Assembly: GCF_900109945.1 (NCBI RefSeq)
Contig: NZ_FOBX01000012.1
Coordinates: 124,001 to 188,000, forward strand
DNA length: 64,000 nt
Direction: 5' to 3'
From: Bradyrhizobium sp. OK095
GTDB taxonomy: Bacteria > Pseudomonadota > Alphaproteobacteria > Rhizobiales > Xanthobacteraceae
Below are positions 23,943 through 32,935 of the stretch, one piece after another. Numbering within the stretch: the stretch's first letter is position 1; each line of letters begins with the position of its first letter. The notes under the pieces are model-generated. The model was not told the DNA's origin. It saw only the letters and a program-made list of their open reading frames with translations, and searched no databases. The translations under genes were made by a program, and so were the position numbers.

Positions 23943-26273
23943 TTAAGGCGCGTCCTGAAACAGGCGCTTGCTGAGGATGGCGTGCACACCCCAATTACCG
24001 TCGACGACCTGGGTGACGCCGAAATCGACCGCGGCCGACATCAGCGCGATCGCCTCGTCCTCGCTGAGACCCTTCACGTTCATCAGGAAGCGCCGCATCT
24101 TGCGGAACGCATCCTTCATGGCGAGGTCGAGCGAGGATTTTGCGTAGACCTCGCTCTGGCCCTGCGCGCCGAATTCGGCGAGATAGTTCGGATGGCTGAA
24201 GCCTGTCAGCACCCAGTCTGTCTCGGTCTCGATCAGGGGATAAGACAGATCGGCGAAGGGTTGGCCGGCAAGATCGGCCTTCTTGTGCAGGATCACCTCG
24301 AACGTGCCGGTCATCGAGCATTCGATAGCGGTGCCGCTGAGTTCGCCGTCGCCCTGGGTGGCGTGGGAATCGCCAACCGACAGCAGCGCGCCGGGCACCG
24401 AGACCGGAAGATAGACGGTAGCCCCCTTTCCCAGCCGCCAATTGTCGAGATTGCCGCCGAAATAGGACGGCGGCACGGAGTCGACGAAATCGACCTCGCG
24501 CGGCGCCACCGCGATCACGCCGAAATGCGGACGCAGCGGAATGCGAATGCCGTCGAGCACGGCATGGCGACGCTTGATCGTGGCGGGCGCAACGGGGACG
24601 CCGGGATAGTCGTAGGTGGCGTGCACGACGCCAAACGGATCGGTCTGCGGCTCCCAGCGGTAGGAATAAAGCGCGCGAGCGTGGGGCTCCCTGGGATCGT
24701 CAAAAATCTCGTAGATGGTGACGATTTCGCGCGGCTTGGGACCGCCGAGAAACTCGTTGTAGTGATAGCCCCACCAGGCCGCGACCGAAGAGCCGAACAC
24801 CCGGCCCGCATGGTTCGGACTGCGGCTTGCGCGCGGCACGATGTCGAGGATGCGCACCTCCAGCACGTCGCCGGGCTGGGCATCCTTCACCGCCACCGGC
24901 CCCGTGCAGATGTGCACGCCAAACCCCTCGCCGGCACCGCGGCCGAATACGCTCGCATCCATGGGCCCGGCGCCGCGGCGATCGACGTTCTTCTTCTCTC
25001 GCGTCCAGCCGAACACGCTTTCGGCGCCGGCATCGCCCGCAATCATCATCTCAGGCGCGTCGGAGGCGTGCTGGGTCAGTGTCTCGATGGTGATGGTGTC
25101 GCCGGAGGCGATCTCGATCTGCGGCGACAATGAGCGGCTGAAATAGCCCCAATGAATGCGGCCGGCCTCGACCGGGAGATAGTGATGCTTGCGCCCGGCG
25201 GTTCTCGGCTCTTCGGCGTCCGCGCGGGAAATGTTGCTGCGGGCTTCCACGCTCTGATGCGTGCGCAGCTGCGCCAGCGCCTCCTGCGGCCAGCCGCGCT
25301 GGCCGGCGACGCCGTGCTGCAACGTCGCGCGCTCCGCCTCCTGCTGGCGAAACTCGCGCGGCGGCAGGCCGAAGCGGTGGCGGAAGGCGCGGCTGAAATG
25401 CGCGGAGTCACCAAAGCCATAGGCGTAGGCGATTTCCGAGATCGATCGATGCGCTTCAACCGGATTGGACAGATCGGCCCAGGCGCGCTGGAGCCTGCGC
25501 TCGCGGACGTAATGGGTAAAATTGTCGCCGACCGTCTCGAATAGTTTTTGCAGATAGCGCTCGGAAATCCCCTCGGCCTGGGCGACACGCGCCGGCACCA
25601 GTTCGGGATCGTCGAGCCGACGCTCGATGGTCTGGCAGATCCGGTGCAGGAGCGCCGATTGCGTCGCGCTCGATCCGGCATCGGATGTCGAGGCCGCCAG
25701 TTGATGTGCAAGGGTCAGGAGCAGATCGACGAGGCTTTGCGCGACCGCATTCCATTCGGCATCGCTCAAGGTGTCGAGTGTACGCGCCGTCGCATCCAGC
25801 AGCCGCGCGAACACATCGGCGAAGCCACTGGGCGAAACGACGCGAGGCTCGCCGAGCCGCGGCTTGCCCGAGAGCCGGCCGTGCAGCGCTGCGGAGGTCA
25901 CCGACAGCACGATCGCGCGCATGTCGCGCTGGAACACGATGCTCCAGTCGCCGCTGCGCGGCAGCAGCACGAGATGGCCGACGGGAACGATGCGGTGGCC
26001 GCCGGCGCTTTTCAGCACCATGCCGTCCTCGACGGGCATCAGCGCGATCGGAATATCCTCGTTCGCTTGCGAGAGTGGACCGATCGTTTGGGCCCCCGCG
26101 GCCATCCGCGTCAGCGCGACGCCTGCAGCATGGCGATGGGACGCTGTCGCGTGCCCGTCAAAGAAAGAGTGGCCGCCCGCCGGTTGCAGGCCGACGGCGG
26201 CCAGCACGTCCCGCCAGGCTTCCGGGCGGTCGTCTTGCGCGTAGGACTCGCTCGTGAAGGGACGGAAACTCAT
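23943..26273 (-). CDS. AraC-type regulator fused to acetamidase/formamidase
   Basis: The reading frame of 776 residues (from ATG 26273; an alternative GTG at 26372 adds 33 residues and has a GGTGAGGG site) has two complete parts. Residues about 1-200 resemble the AraC-binding-like sensor domain, and about 207-314 form two helix-turn-helix motifs (RVAQAEGISERYLQKLF; ISEIAYAYGFGDSAHFSRAF). After a linker, residues about 362-776 are a full FmdA/AmdA amidase, parallel to the neighbouring 413-residue enzyme and joined exactly where that enzyme's Met would be, with no internal start codon. It could be an enzyme-linked transcription factor sensing its own substrate. Both parts are convincing by motif; the fusion is seen directly. 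Confidence 0.88.
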   Translation of the reverse strand: MSFRPFTSESYAQDDRPEAWRDVLAAVGLQPAGGHSFFDGHATASHRHAAGVALTRMAAGAQTIGPLSQANEDIPIALMPVEDGMVLKSAGGHRIVPVGHLVLLPRSGDWSIVFQRDMRAIVLSVTSAALHGRLSGKPRLGEPRVVSPSGFADVFARLLDATARTLDTLSDAEWNAVAQSLVDLLLTLAHQLAASTSDAGSSATQSALLHRICQTIERRLDDPELVPARVAQAEGISERYLQKLFETVGDNFTHYVRERRLQRAWADLSNPVEAHRSISEIAYAYGFGDSAHFSRAFRHRFGLPPREFRQQEAERATLQHGVAGQRGWPQEALAQLRTHQSVEARSNISRADAEEPRTAGRKHHYLPVEAGRIHWGYFSRSLSPQIEIASGDTITIETLTQHASDAPEMMIAGDAGAESVFGWTREKKNVDRRGAGPMDASVFGRGAGEGFGVHICTGPVAVKDAQPGDVLEVRILDIVPRASRSPNHAGRVFGSSVAAWWGYHYNEFLGGPKPREIVTIYEIFDDPREPHARALYSYRWEPQTDPFGVVHATYDYPGVPVAPATIKRRHAVLDGIRIPLRPHFGVIAVAPREVDFVDSVPPSYFGGNLDNWRLGKGATVYLPVSVPGALLSVGDSHATQGDGELSGTAIECSMTGTFEVILHKKADLAGQPFADLSYPLIETETDWVLTGFSHPNYLAEFGAQGQSEVYAKSSLDLAMKDAFRKMRRFLMNVKGLSEDEAIALMSAAVDFGVTQVVDGNWGVHAILSKRLFQDAP

Positions 26274-26407
26274 CGGATCGACCCAGATTGCAGTGGATCG
26301 AAGCAACCTCTGTGCCAGACGAACGCGCTCATCCGTCGCAGCGACGGGTCGAAGATACCCTTCCTTTTTCACGCCCTCACCCCGAAAACGGAATATCCCT
26401 CAATAGA

Positions 26408-27649
26408 TTAGTCGCACCGGAACATGTTCTTGCGGATCGTGCCGTGGACGCCCCAATTGGCATCGACGACCTGGGTGACGCCGAAATCAGCGCCGACCGA
26501 CAGCAGCGAGATCGCTTCGTCCTCGCTCAGGCCATGCACGGTCATCAGGAACCGGCGCAGCTTGCGGAATGCATCGCGCATCGCACGGTCGAGGCTCGAA
26601 TGATTGGCAATCTCGGTTTGCGCCTCGGCCCCAAGCGCGGCGAGATAGTTCGGATAGGTGAAGCCGTAGAACGACCAGGCCTGATCGGTCTCGAGCATGG
26701 GATGGTCGAGGCCTTCGAGGCTGGTGCCGGCGAGATCGGCCTTCTTGTGCAGGATGAATTCGAAATCGCCGGTGAGCGAGGTCTCGATCGCGGTGCCGCC
26801 GAGTTCGCTGTCGCCCTGGGCGGCATGGGGATCGCCGACCGAGAAATAGGCGCCGGGGACTGCGACCGGATAGAACATCCGCGCGCCCTTGCCGATGCGC
26901 CAGTCGTCGATATTGCCGCCGGTATAGCTCGGCGGGATCGAGCTGACGAAATCGGCCTCTGACGGCGCGAGCCCCATCGTGCCGAAGTGCAGGCGCGCGG
27001 GGACCTTTACGCTTGCGAGGATGTTCTCGCGCTTCCTGATGGTGGCGTGATCGACGCGGACGCCGGGATAGTCGATGGTCGGATGCACGATACCGTCGGG
27101 GTCGGTCTGCGGCGTCCAGACATAGTTGTAGACCGCCTTCGCATAGGGCTCGCCCGAGGTGTCGAGCTCGAAGATGGTGACGACCTCGCGCGGCTTCGGC
27201 TCCTCGATCAAATCGTGATAGTGAAAGCCCCAGTTGGCCGCGACGTTGGAGCCGAAGCAGCGGCCGGCGTGGCAGGCGCTGCAGCTCGGCCGCGGCCTGA
27301 TATCGAGGATACGCACTTCGAGAATGTCGCCGGGTTCGGCGCCTTCGATCGCGACCGGCCCGGTGAGGAGATGCACGCCGATCCCCTCGCCTGCACCGCG
27401 GATGAACGGGCCTTCGGTCGGCCCCGAACCACGACGCGCCACGGCCTTGTGCTCGCGGGTCCACTGGAACACGCTCTCGGCGCCGGGATCGCCTGATATC
27501 ATGCGTTCGTAATCGTCATTGGCATGATGGGTCAGCGTCTCGATGGTGGCGCGATCGCCGGAGCGCAGCGTCAGGGCCGGCGCGACGATCTTGGAGAAAT
27601 AGCCCCAGTGGACGGTCTTTGGCGAAACCGGCAGCGTGACATGCTTCAT
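26408..27649 (-). CDS. Acetamidase/formamidase family protein
   Basis: The protein has 413 residues, the family's usual length. It starts MKHVTLPVSPKTVHWGYFSKIVAP and shares long blocks with the fused paralogue downstream (DPGAESVFQWTREHK, RGAGEGIGVHLLTGPVA, GDSELGGTAIETSLTGDFEF, LHKKADLAG). The family hydrolyses small amides such as formamide and acetamide to ammonia and the acid. AGAGG lies about 8 bases before ATG. It lies 43 bases downstream of an amino-acid-type ABC transporter on the same strand, which suggests that the transporter imports its substrate or product. Confidence 0.92.
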   Translation of the reverse strand: MKHVTLPVSPKTVHWGYFSKIVAPALTLRSGDRATIETLTHHANDDYERMISGDPGAESVFQWTREHKAVARRGSGPTEGPFIRGAGEGIGVHLLTGPVAIEGAEPGDILEVRILDIRPRPSCSACHAGRCFGSNVAANWGFHYHDLIEEPKPREVVTIFELDTSGEPYAKAVYNYVWTPQTDPDGIVHPTIDYPGVRVDHATIRKRENILASVKVPARLHFGTMGLAPSEADFVSSIPPSYTGGNIDDWRIGKGARMFYPVAVPGAYFSVGDPHAAQGDSELGGTAIETSLTGDFEFILHKKADLAGTSLEGLDHPMLETDQAWSFYGFTYPNYLAALGAEAQTEIANHSSLDRAMRDAFRKLRRFLMTVHGLSEDEAISLLSVGADFGVTQVVDANWGVHGTIRKNMFRCD

Positions 27650-27692
27650 GAGATGGCCTCTTCGGGAGTCTTGAACCTTGCGGATGCGGCGC

Positions 27693-29309
27693 TCATCCGA
27701 CCGCCTCTGGTGTCTTGTCGGCTTCCATCACGCTGAGAAAACGCGCGGTCAGCGGATTGCGGGGATTGGAGAGCACCTCGTGCGCAGGCCCCTCCTCGAT
27801 GATCGCGCCACCGCTGAGGAACGCGACGCGGTCGGCGACCTCGTCGGCGAAGCGGATTTGGTGCGTCGAGATGATCATGGTGAGGCCGTCGTCGATGGCG
27901 AGGCGGCGGATCACCTCCAGCACCTCGTTGACCAATTCAGGGTCGAGCGCCGAGGTCGGCTCGTCCAGCAGCAGCACGCTCGGGTTAGGCGCGAGTGCGC
28001 GGGCGATGGCGACGCGCTGCTGTTGGCCGCCGGAGAGATGCCGCGGCAGTGCATCGGCGCGATGCGTCAGGCCGACGCGGCCGAGCAACTCGGTGGCGCG
28101 GCGATCGGCATCGATGCGGGTCATGCCGTGGACCCAGCGCAGGGGCCCCGCAATGTTCTCCTTGGCCGAGAGATGGGCGAACAAATTGAACTGCTGGAAC
28201 ACCATGCCGACGCCGACGGTCGCCCGTTCGTTGGCAATCGCCCGCGGCGATAGCAGCTTGCCGTTGTCGTCAAAACCGAGGCGCCGGCCACCGACGTGCA
28301 CCGTGCCTCCGTCCCAGCTTTCGAGATGATTGATGCAGCGGAGCAATGTGCTCTTGCCGGAGCCGCTGGGCCCGAGCAGCGCGACGACCTCGCCGACGCG
28401 GACGGTGAGATCGAGGCCGCCAAGCACTTTTTGCGGGCCGTAGCTCTTGGTGAGGTCCTTGGTCTCAACCGCGATGTTGTTGCGGGCGATCGTCACCGCA
28501 CGCCGCGTGCGCTCCTCGCGCGTGAGGGCCAGCGGTGGCGTGTCGGGCAGCTCTGCCGGCGCTGGCTCGGCGACGGTAGCGCTCGCAGGTTCGATCTTGG
28601 TGTCGATGTCGACGCGACGCCACGGCAGGTAATCCGCAAACTTGCGCTGGCGGCCCTTGGTACGGTCGAGATCGAGCAGCCATTCGACGAACAGCTGAAT
28701 GATACTGATGGCGAAGGTCAGCACGAGGTACAGCAAGCCCGAGGCGAAGAAGATCGAGAAGAAATCGAAGGTCGAGGACGCGAGCTGGGTCGAGCGCAGC
28801 GTCAGCTCCTGGACCGCGACGACGGAGGCCAGCGAGGAATTTTTCAGCGCGCTGACGGCCTCGTTGCCAAACGCAGGAATCATGGTGCGGATCGCCTGCG
28901 GCGCGATCACCCGCCACATCAGGATCCGCGGCGTCATGCCGAGCGCCTGCCCTGCCGTCACCTGCCCGCGATCGACGCCGAGCACACCGGCGCGGAGCAT
29001 CTCCGCGATGAACGGCGCCTCGTTGCAGGCGAGCGCGAGGCCGGCGGCCAGCACCGCCGGCAGCTTGATGCCGATATGCGGCAGCGCGTCGTAGGCGAAC
29101 ACCATCTGGAGGATCAGCGGGGTGCCGCGGAAGATCACGGTGTAGGCCCTGGCGACCGCCGCCAGGCCCCAGAAGCGCGAGAGCTGCATGCCGGCGAGGA
29201 TCAATCCGAGGATCAATCCGCCGCCGAGCCCGAGGGCCGTCACCTCGAGGGTGAGCTCGATGCCCTCGAGCAGATACGGCATGCTCAGGTAATGGAGGAA
29301 CAGCGACAT
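27693..29309 (-). CDS. ABC transporter permease-ATPase fusion, polar amino acid (HAAT) type
   Basis: The protein has 538 residues. Residues 1 to about 220 form a His/Glu/Gln-type permease (five spans, EAA-loop QALGMTPRILMWRVIAPQAI). After a linker, residues about 275-530 are an ATPase with Walker A GPSGSGKST, signature LSGGQ and Walker B VLLLDEPTSA. Fused permease-ATPase genes exist in this family, but separate genes are the rule. Start ATG 29309 shares one base with the stop of the binding-protein gene, so the two are coupled. Imports a polar solute, probably an amide or amino acid derivative given the downstream amidases. Confidence 0.92.
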   Translation of the reverse strand: MSLFLHYLSMPYLLEGIELTLEVTALGLGGGLILGLILAGMQLSRFWGLAAVARAYTVIFRGTPLILQMVFAYDALPHIGIKLPAVLAAGLALACNEAPFIAEMLRAGVLGVDRGQVTAGQALGMTPRILMWRVIAPQAIRTMIPAFGNEAVSALKNSSLASVVAVQELTLRSTQLASSTFDFFSIFFASGLLYLVLTFAISIIQLFVEWLLDLDRTKGRQRKFADYLPWRRVDIDTKIEPASATVAEPAPAELPDTPPLALTREERTRRAVTIARNNIAVETKDLTKSYGPQKVLGGLDLTVRVGEVVALLGPSGSGKSTLLRCINHLESWDGGTVHVGGRRLGFDDNGKLLSPRAIANERATVGVGMVFQQFNLFAHLSAKENIAGPLRWVHGMTRIDADRRATELLGRVGLTHRADALPRHLSGGQQQRVAIARALAPNPSVLLLDEPTSALDPELVNEVLEVIRRLAIDDGLTMIISTHQIRFADEVADRVAFLSGGAIIEEGPAHEVLSNPRNPLTARFLSVMEADKTPEAVG

Positions 29310-30223
29310 CAGTCAGCCGTCAGAATGTCCGGCTCCTTGAAGTTGCCCACATCGAGCCCGTGCTTCTTCAGCAACTCCATGTGCGTGCCGGCCTTCTGCA
29401 CCTCGATCAGCGCGGCCATCACGGCATCGCGGAATTTCGGCTTGTCCTTCGGGACTGCGATGCCGACCGAATACGGGATCGTCACCGCGGTCGCCTTTTC
29501 CAGCTTGTCCGGATAGGCCTTGACCGCGCTGTCGACGGTGTTGACGTCGTTGACATAGGTGTCGGCACGGCCGGCGAGGATCGCCTGGATGCAGTTGGCG
29601 TTGTTGTCATAGAGCTGCACGGTCGGCTCGGGCTTGCCGGCCTTCTTGCACTCCGGCATCAGCGCCTGGATCAGGGGCACCTCGACATAGCCGGTGTTTT
29701 CGGCGGCAGCCGCACCACACATCGACATGTTGATGCCGTTGATGCCCTTCGGATTGCCCTTGGCGACCAGCACGCCATCGAACACCTTCGAATAGGTGAT
29801 GAAGTCGGCGGCCTTGGCGCGTTCCTTGGTGGCGTAGATGTCAGAGATGACGATGTCGGCTTGTCCGGCCGCGAGCGTGGTCAGGAGTGCCGCGAACGTC
29901 ACCGCCTTGTAGGTCAGCTTGAAGCCGAGGCATTCGCCGATGGCTTCGCCGAGATCGATGTCGAAGCCGATATATTTGCTGGGATCCTTCGGATCGATGG
30001 TCTCATAGCCCGGCGTGTGCGGGTTGATGGCGTTGACGAGCGTCTTGCCCTTCCAGTCCGGATATTTGTCCTGGAGCGCGGCGCAGGCGGCGGGTGCCGC
30101 GGCCTGCGCACGCAGCGGTGCGGCGGCGACGAGGCCGAAAGCGATGGCGGCGCCGAGCGCGAGCTTGCGCCATGGCAACGCGCGCGACATCCCCCATGTC
30201 TGGGGCAATATCCGTGTCTCCAT
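29309..30223 (-). CDS. ABC transporter substrate-binding protein, family 3
   Basis: The protein has 304 residues. A signal peptide ends near AQAAA (about residue 42). The mature part has the cluster 3 layout: GFDIDLGEAIGECLGFKL, FAALLTTLAAGQADIVISDIYATKERAKAADF, and CIQAILAGRADTYVNDV. It is a periplasmic receptor feeding the fused permease-ATPase. ATG 30223 has AAGGAG 6 bases upstream; MSRALPW at 30190 is a weaker alternative. It is the first gene of the operon. Five cysteines are present, more than usual for this family. Confidence 0.92.
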   Translation of the reverse strand: METRILPQTWGMSRALPWRKLALGAAIAFGLVAAAPLRAQAAAPAACAALQDKYPDWKGKTLVNAINPHTPGYETIDPKDPSKYIGFDIDLGEAIGECLGFKLTYKAVTFAALLTTLAAGQADIVISDIYATKERAKAADFITYSKVFDGVLVAKGNPKGINGINMSMCGAAAAENTGYVEVPLIQALMPECKKAGKPEPTVQLYDNNANCIQAILAGRADTYVNDVNTVDSAVKAYPDKLEKATAVTIPYSVGIAVPKDKPKFRDAVMAALIEVQKAGTHMELLKKHGLDVGNFKEPDILTAD

Positions 30224-30652
30224 CTCCTGCTCCTTCGAATTGCCATGGCAGTGGCCATGTTCCAGATCTCGAAAGGAAGCCTAGGTGGAGTGCAGACAGG
30301 AAAGCTTGTCCGCGGGCGTACAAAAAATTGGATGGAGAGGGCCCGCGATTTGGGCAAGCGGCTGCACAAAAACTGCTCGCAGGCGCCGAACGCTGCGGCA
30401 CGCTAATCCGAATTCGGGAGAACAAAATCCTCCTGAATCACGCAGCAATCCGCGCATCATCGAATGATATGATGAGGTTATTTGACAGAGATATGACACC
30501 TGCTGACGGAGATGCGACGCTGAGACGACGCAACTGCGGTCGGCATCCACAGCAATTCACAACCTGTCCGCAGCATATCCACAGCCCGATCATGCCGGAT
30601 TCGCGAGCCTGCGCGGGCCACTTGCTGCGCACAAATCCACAGGCCAGCTATG
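30224..30652. other. Non-coding region upstream of the amide-uptake operon
   Basis: No credible gene. It should hold the operon's promoter. Three nonamers close to the DnaA box form (GCATCCACA 30543-30551, ATATCCACA 30575-30583, AAATCCACA 30633-30641) lie on the plus strand within 100 bases; none is a perfect TTATCCACA. Confidence 0.6.
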
Positions 30653-30916
30653 TTAGCCGCCGGCCTGATCGAACACGGTGCGGCAAGCCTCGCTCAAGCT
30701 TGACCGGTTACGGCGCAGGCAGGCCGTGATGGCGCGGACGTTGGGGATCTCGCCGGCGCAGAGTCGGTAGACGTCGGGCGTGCAGGCCCGGCGTTGCTCC
30801 GGGGTTCCCTGCTGCGCCTGGGCGGCGGTGGCGAACAACGTCAGGAACAGCCCGACCGTCGAGGCGCGGCGCGCCCGGCTCTTCAGACCTGCGAACCGCA
30901 AGAACCTTGCCTTCAT
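30653..30916 (-). CDS. Small secreted cysteine-rich-repeat protein
   Basis: The protein has 87 residues. A signal peptide (GLFLTLFATAAQAQQ) precedes a mature part of about 45 residues with four cysteines in the order C-PDVYRLC-...-ITAC-...-EAC, the pattern of one cysteine-rich GLG1-like repeat, frequent in rhizobial exported proteins. ATG 30916 with AGGAGA about 6 bases upstream is preferred to the longer frame. It stands alone between non-coding gaps. Function unknown; periplasmic disulfide-bonded protein inferred. Confidence 0.8.
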   Translation of the reverse strand: MKARFLRFAGLKSRARRASTVGLFLTLFATAAQAQQGTPEQRRACTPDVYRLCAGEIPNVRAITACLRRNRSSLSEACRTVFDQAGG

Positions 30917-31177
30917 GACGAAGTCTCCTGTCTGCCCTGCCCATCCCCGGCCTGCATTGGCCGGGTGTGCGAAGGGGTAGGAGAAATAAACCGCGGAGAA
31001 TGTGATCTCTTTCACACGGCCAGCCCGCCAGGTGCGCCTAGGGTTCCCGCGGGGATTTTTACAAATCGCTAACTAAGTGGGACCCGATCGCCGGATCGTT
31101 AAAATGCGATCGATCGGCTCAATCGGGTAACAAACCGGCTTTGCGACATTGCGCCATCCGCGTTCTGCGAGGGTGTG

Positions 31178-31384
31178 ATGAGCGAAGCCGAATTCAACTT
31201 ACTGCTGGATACCGTCCGGGACGCCATGATCAACGAAGATTTCGCGCCACTGCCGGAGGAGGAATTCGTGCCCCGCTCGTGGTCGTACGCCGCAACGCCC
31301 CAGGAAATGCTTAGGGCCGCCAATGACAATGAGGGCGCCTGGCCCCTGCTGCCGTTTCCGGACGGCTGGTACGCGGCCTGCTGA
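31178..31384 (+). CDS. Small hypothetical protein (68 residues)
   Basis: Starts MSEAEFNLLLDTVRDAMINEDFAPLPEEEF and ends PLLPFPDGWYAAC. It is acidic and soluble, with no signal peptide. GCGAGGG lies about 5 bases before the ATG (a GTG one codon upstream is possible). I do not recognise the family. The gene is isolated, with the next genes on the opposite strand. Confidence 0.55.
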   Translation: MSEAEFNLLLDTVRDAMINEDFAPLPEEEFVPRSWSYAATPQEMLRAANDNEGAWPLLPFPDGWYAAC

Positions 31385-31444
31385 GGCCACTTCCAACGTC
31401 CGCCGATGCGCCCGCTTCCGCGGGCGTTTTGCTGTCGGCCCCGC

Positions 31445-31624
31445 TCAGGTCTTGACGCGCTCTTCGCCATCCTGCGGCGCCCGGTCGGGTGCGGCCGGCG
31501 GAAAGATGCTGTCGTAGATCGCGCGCGCCTCGGCAATGAGGCGAGCCCGCTCCAGCTCGGATTTCGGGATCAGTCGGACGATTTCGCCCACGTGCTCTCC
31601 AGCGCTCGTTGATGGGACATGCAT
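31445..31624 (-). CDS. Small hypothetical protein (59 residues)
   Basis: Starts MHVPSTSAGEHVGEIVRLIPKSELERARLIAEARAIYDSIFPPA and has a mainly helical, charged core with a Pro/Ala/Asp-rich tail. The pattern of a basic-acidic helix after IVRLIPKSELERARLI resembles small conserved proteins of Rhizobiales. The ribosome site is weak. It lies next to tRNA-Cys. No function can be inferred. Confidence 0.5.
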   Translation of the reverse strand: MHVPSTSAGEHVGEIVRLIPKSELERARLIAEARAIYDSIFPPAAPDRAPQDGEERVKT

Positions 31625-31782
31625 CACTTCGCAGATGCGAAGTCTATGCCATCGGGCCTGAATCGCTGGTTTCCGCCAAGCCCCGGGCAAACCCGGTGTG
31701 CGCGGCTCGGCAGGAATCACTTGCGCGCCCCGTGGAGCCCGCAGTCGAGCGAAATTTATAATGAAATATCAGGAGCTTGTGA

Positions 31783-31856
31783 TGGAGGCCACGTCGGGAC
31801 TCGAACCCGAGTAAACGGTTTTGCAGACCGGCGCGTAACCACTCCGCCACGTGGCC
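31783..31856 (-). tRNA. tRNA-Cys (GCA)
   Basis: The reverse complement is 74 bases with encoded CCA. The acceptor arm is GGCCACG with CGTGGCC, the anticodon arm CCGGTCTGCAAAACCG carries GCA, and the T arm is TCGGGTTCGAGTCCCGA. All stems pair well. Confidence 0.97.
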
Positions 31857-31956
31857 CCAACGAGGGCGGAGCAATATAGGGGATCAGGGATTTAGGCAAC
31901 CGCCTTCGTCTGATCTGCACGCCAACTTCTGACAGCCTTGAGGCCCCGGCCCGAGG

Positions 31957-31987
31957 CAAAAAAAGGCCCCGCATAGCGGGGCCTTTT
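31957..31987 (-). terminator. Intrinsic terminator of the porin gene
   Basis: A 12-base-pair stem (AAAAGGCCCCGC with GCGGGGCCTTTT) with a 3-base loop ends in a run of seven T on the minus strand, 26 bases past the porin stop. It is symmetrical enough to act in both directions. Confidence 0.9.
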
Positions 31988-32012
31988 GACTACGACGAGA
32001 GCGAAGGAACGA

Positions 32013-32780
32013 TCAGTACCTTGCGACGACCGGGCCGCCGAACTTGTAGTTCAGGCCGACCTTCGCGATCGACAGCTTGTTCTTGATATCGACGTTTGCG
32101 ATCGCTGGTCCAGCGCCGAAAGCCGAGAAGTCGAGTGCGATGTTCTTCTTCTGGAAGTCGACATAGTCGTATTCGATGAACGCGCTCCAGTTCTGGTCAA
32201 ACGCGTATTCGGCGCCCAGGCCCAACACCCAACCGAGCGCCGTGCTGCTCGAGCTGACAGACCCCACGCCGGGACCACCAAAACCGGCGGTAATGCCGAG
32301 AGTGTGGTCGGTGTGCATCCACGCTGCGCCACCCTTCACGTAGACAAGGGTGCGATCGCCGACGACGCCACCGAACCGGCCCGTGACAGTCCCCATCCAG
32401 TCGCTCTTCGCAGTACAGGAAGCGAGACCGCCCAGGCATGGCGTCGTGCCCTTCACGTCCATCCCGTCAAAGTCGCCCTGAACGCCAAAAACAGCCCAGC
32501 CAGACTGGAAATTGTAGCCGATCTGGCCGCCGCCGAGGAAACCGCTGCGGCTGTTTTGGGCGATGGCGAAGCCGCCGGGGACCGCGACGCCGCCGATGCC
32601 GGTCAGCGACGATTCGGTGGTGCCCCAACCGGCGCCGACGTGGCCGCCCAGATAAAATCCAGTCCAGTTCCAGACCGCGGCCGGCGCAATGTACGGCGCC
32701 TTGACCGCCATGTCGGCCGCGTAACCGATCGAAGTCGAGGCCAGAAGAATGGCGGCGGCGGCGGCGAACTTAACTTTCAT
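32013..32780 (-). CDS. Outer membrane beta-barrel protein (Omp25/Omp31-like)
   Basis: The protein has 255 residues. A signal peptide ends at GYAAD (about residue 24). The mature part opens MAVKAPYIAPAAVWNWTGFYLGGHVGAGWG, the typical start of this family, has alternating beta strands, and ends FIEYDYVDF...VKVGLNYKFGG..VARY with a terminal aromatic, as needed for barrel assembly. ATG 32780 has GGAGG 5 bases upstream; the longer frame is not used. It is a single-gene unit with its own terminator. Such proteins are abundant small surface porins in rhizobia. Confidence 0.92.
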   Translation of the reverse strand: MKVKFAAAAAILLASTSIGYAADMAVKAPYIAPAAVWNWTGFYLGGHVGAGWGTTESSLTGIGGVAVPGGFAIAQNSRSGFLGGGQIGYNFQSGWAVFGVQGDFDGMDVKGTTPCLGGLASCTAKSDWMGTVTGRFGGVVGDRTLVYVKGGAAWMHTDHTLGITAGFGGPGVGSVSSSSTALGWVLGLGAEYAFDQNWSAFIEYDYVDFQKKNIALDFSAFGAGPAIANVDIKNKLSIAKVGLNYKFGGPVVARY

Positions 32781-32813
32781 AAAACCTCCAATAGAATGAC
32801 TTAGATGCTGCAA

Positions 32814-32935
32814 GCATGTACATGCACGTACATCTACGGGTTCCGCATCGGGAACCGCTAGTGCTTGAAAGCCACACAGCTCGACATTGAGGCACCGGCA
32901 TACAATGCAACGGATGTGGCGTAAAAAGCGCCACA
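32814..32935. promoter_or_regulatory. Porin upstream region with three inverted repeats
   Basis: GCATGTACATGC at 32814-32825 is a perfect 12-base palindrome. GGTTCC and GGAACC (32839-32844, 32851-32856) form a second element. TGTGGCG and CGCCACA (32915-32921, 32929-32935) form a third. All lie within 160 bases upstream of the porin ATG and could be operators or mRNA leader structures. The proteins that bind them are unknown. Confidence 0.4.
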
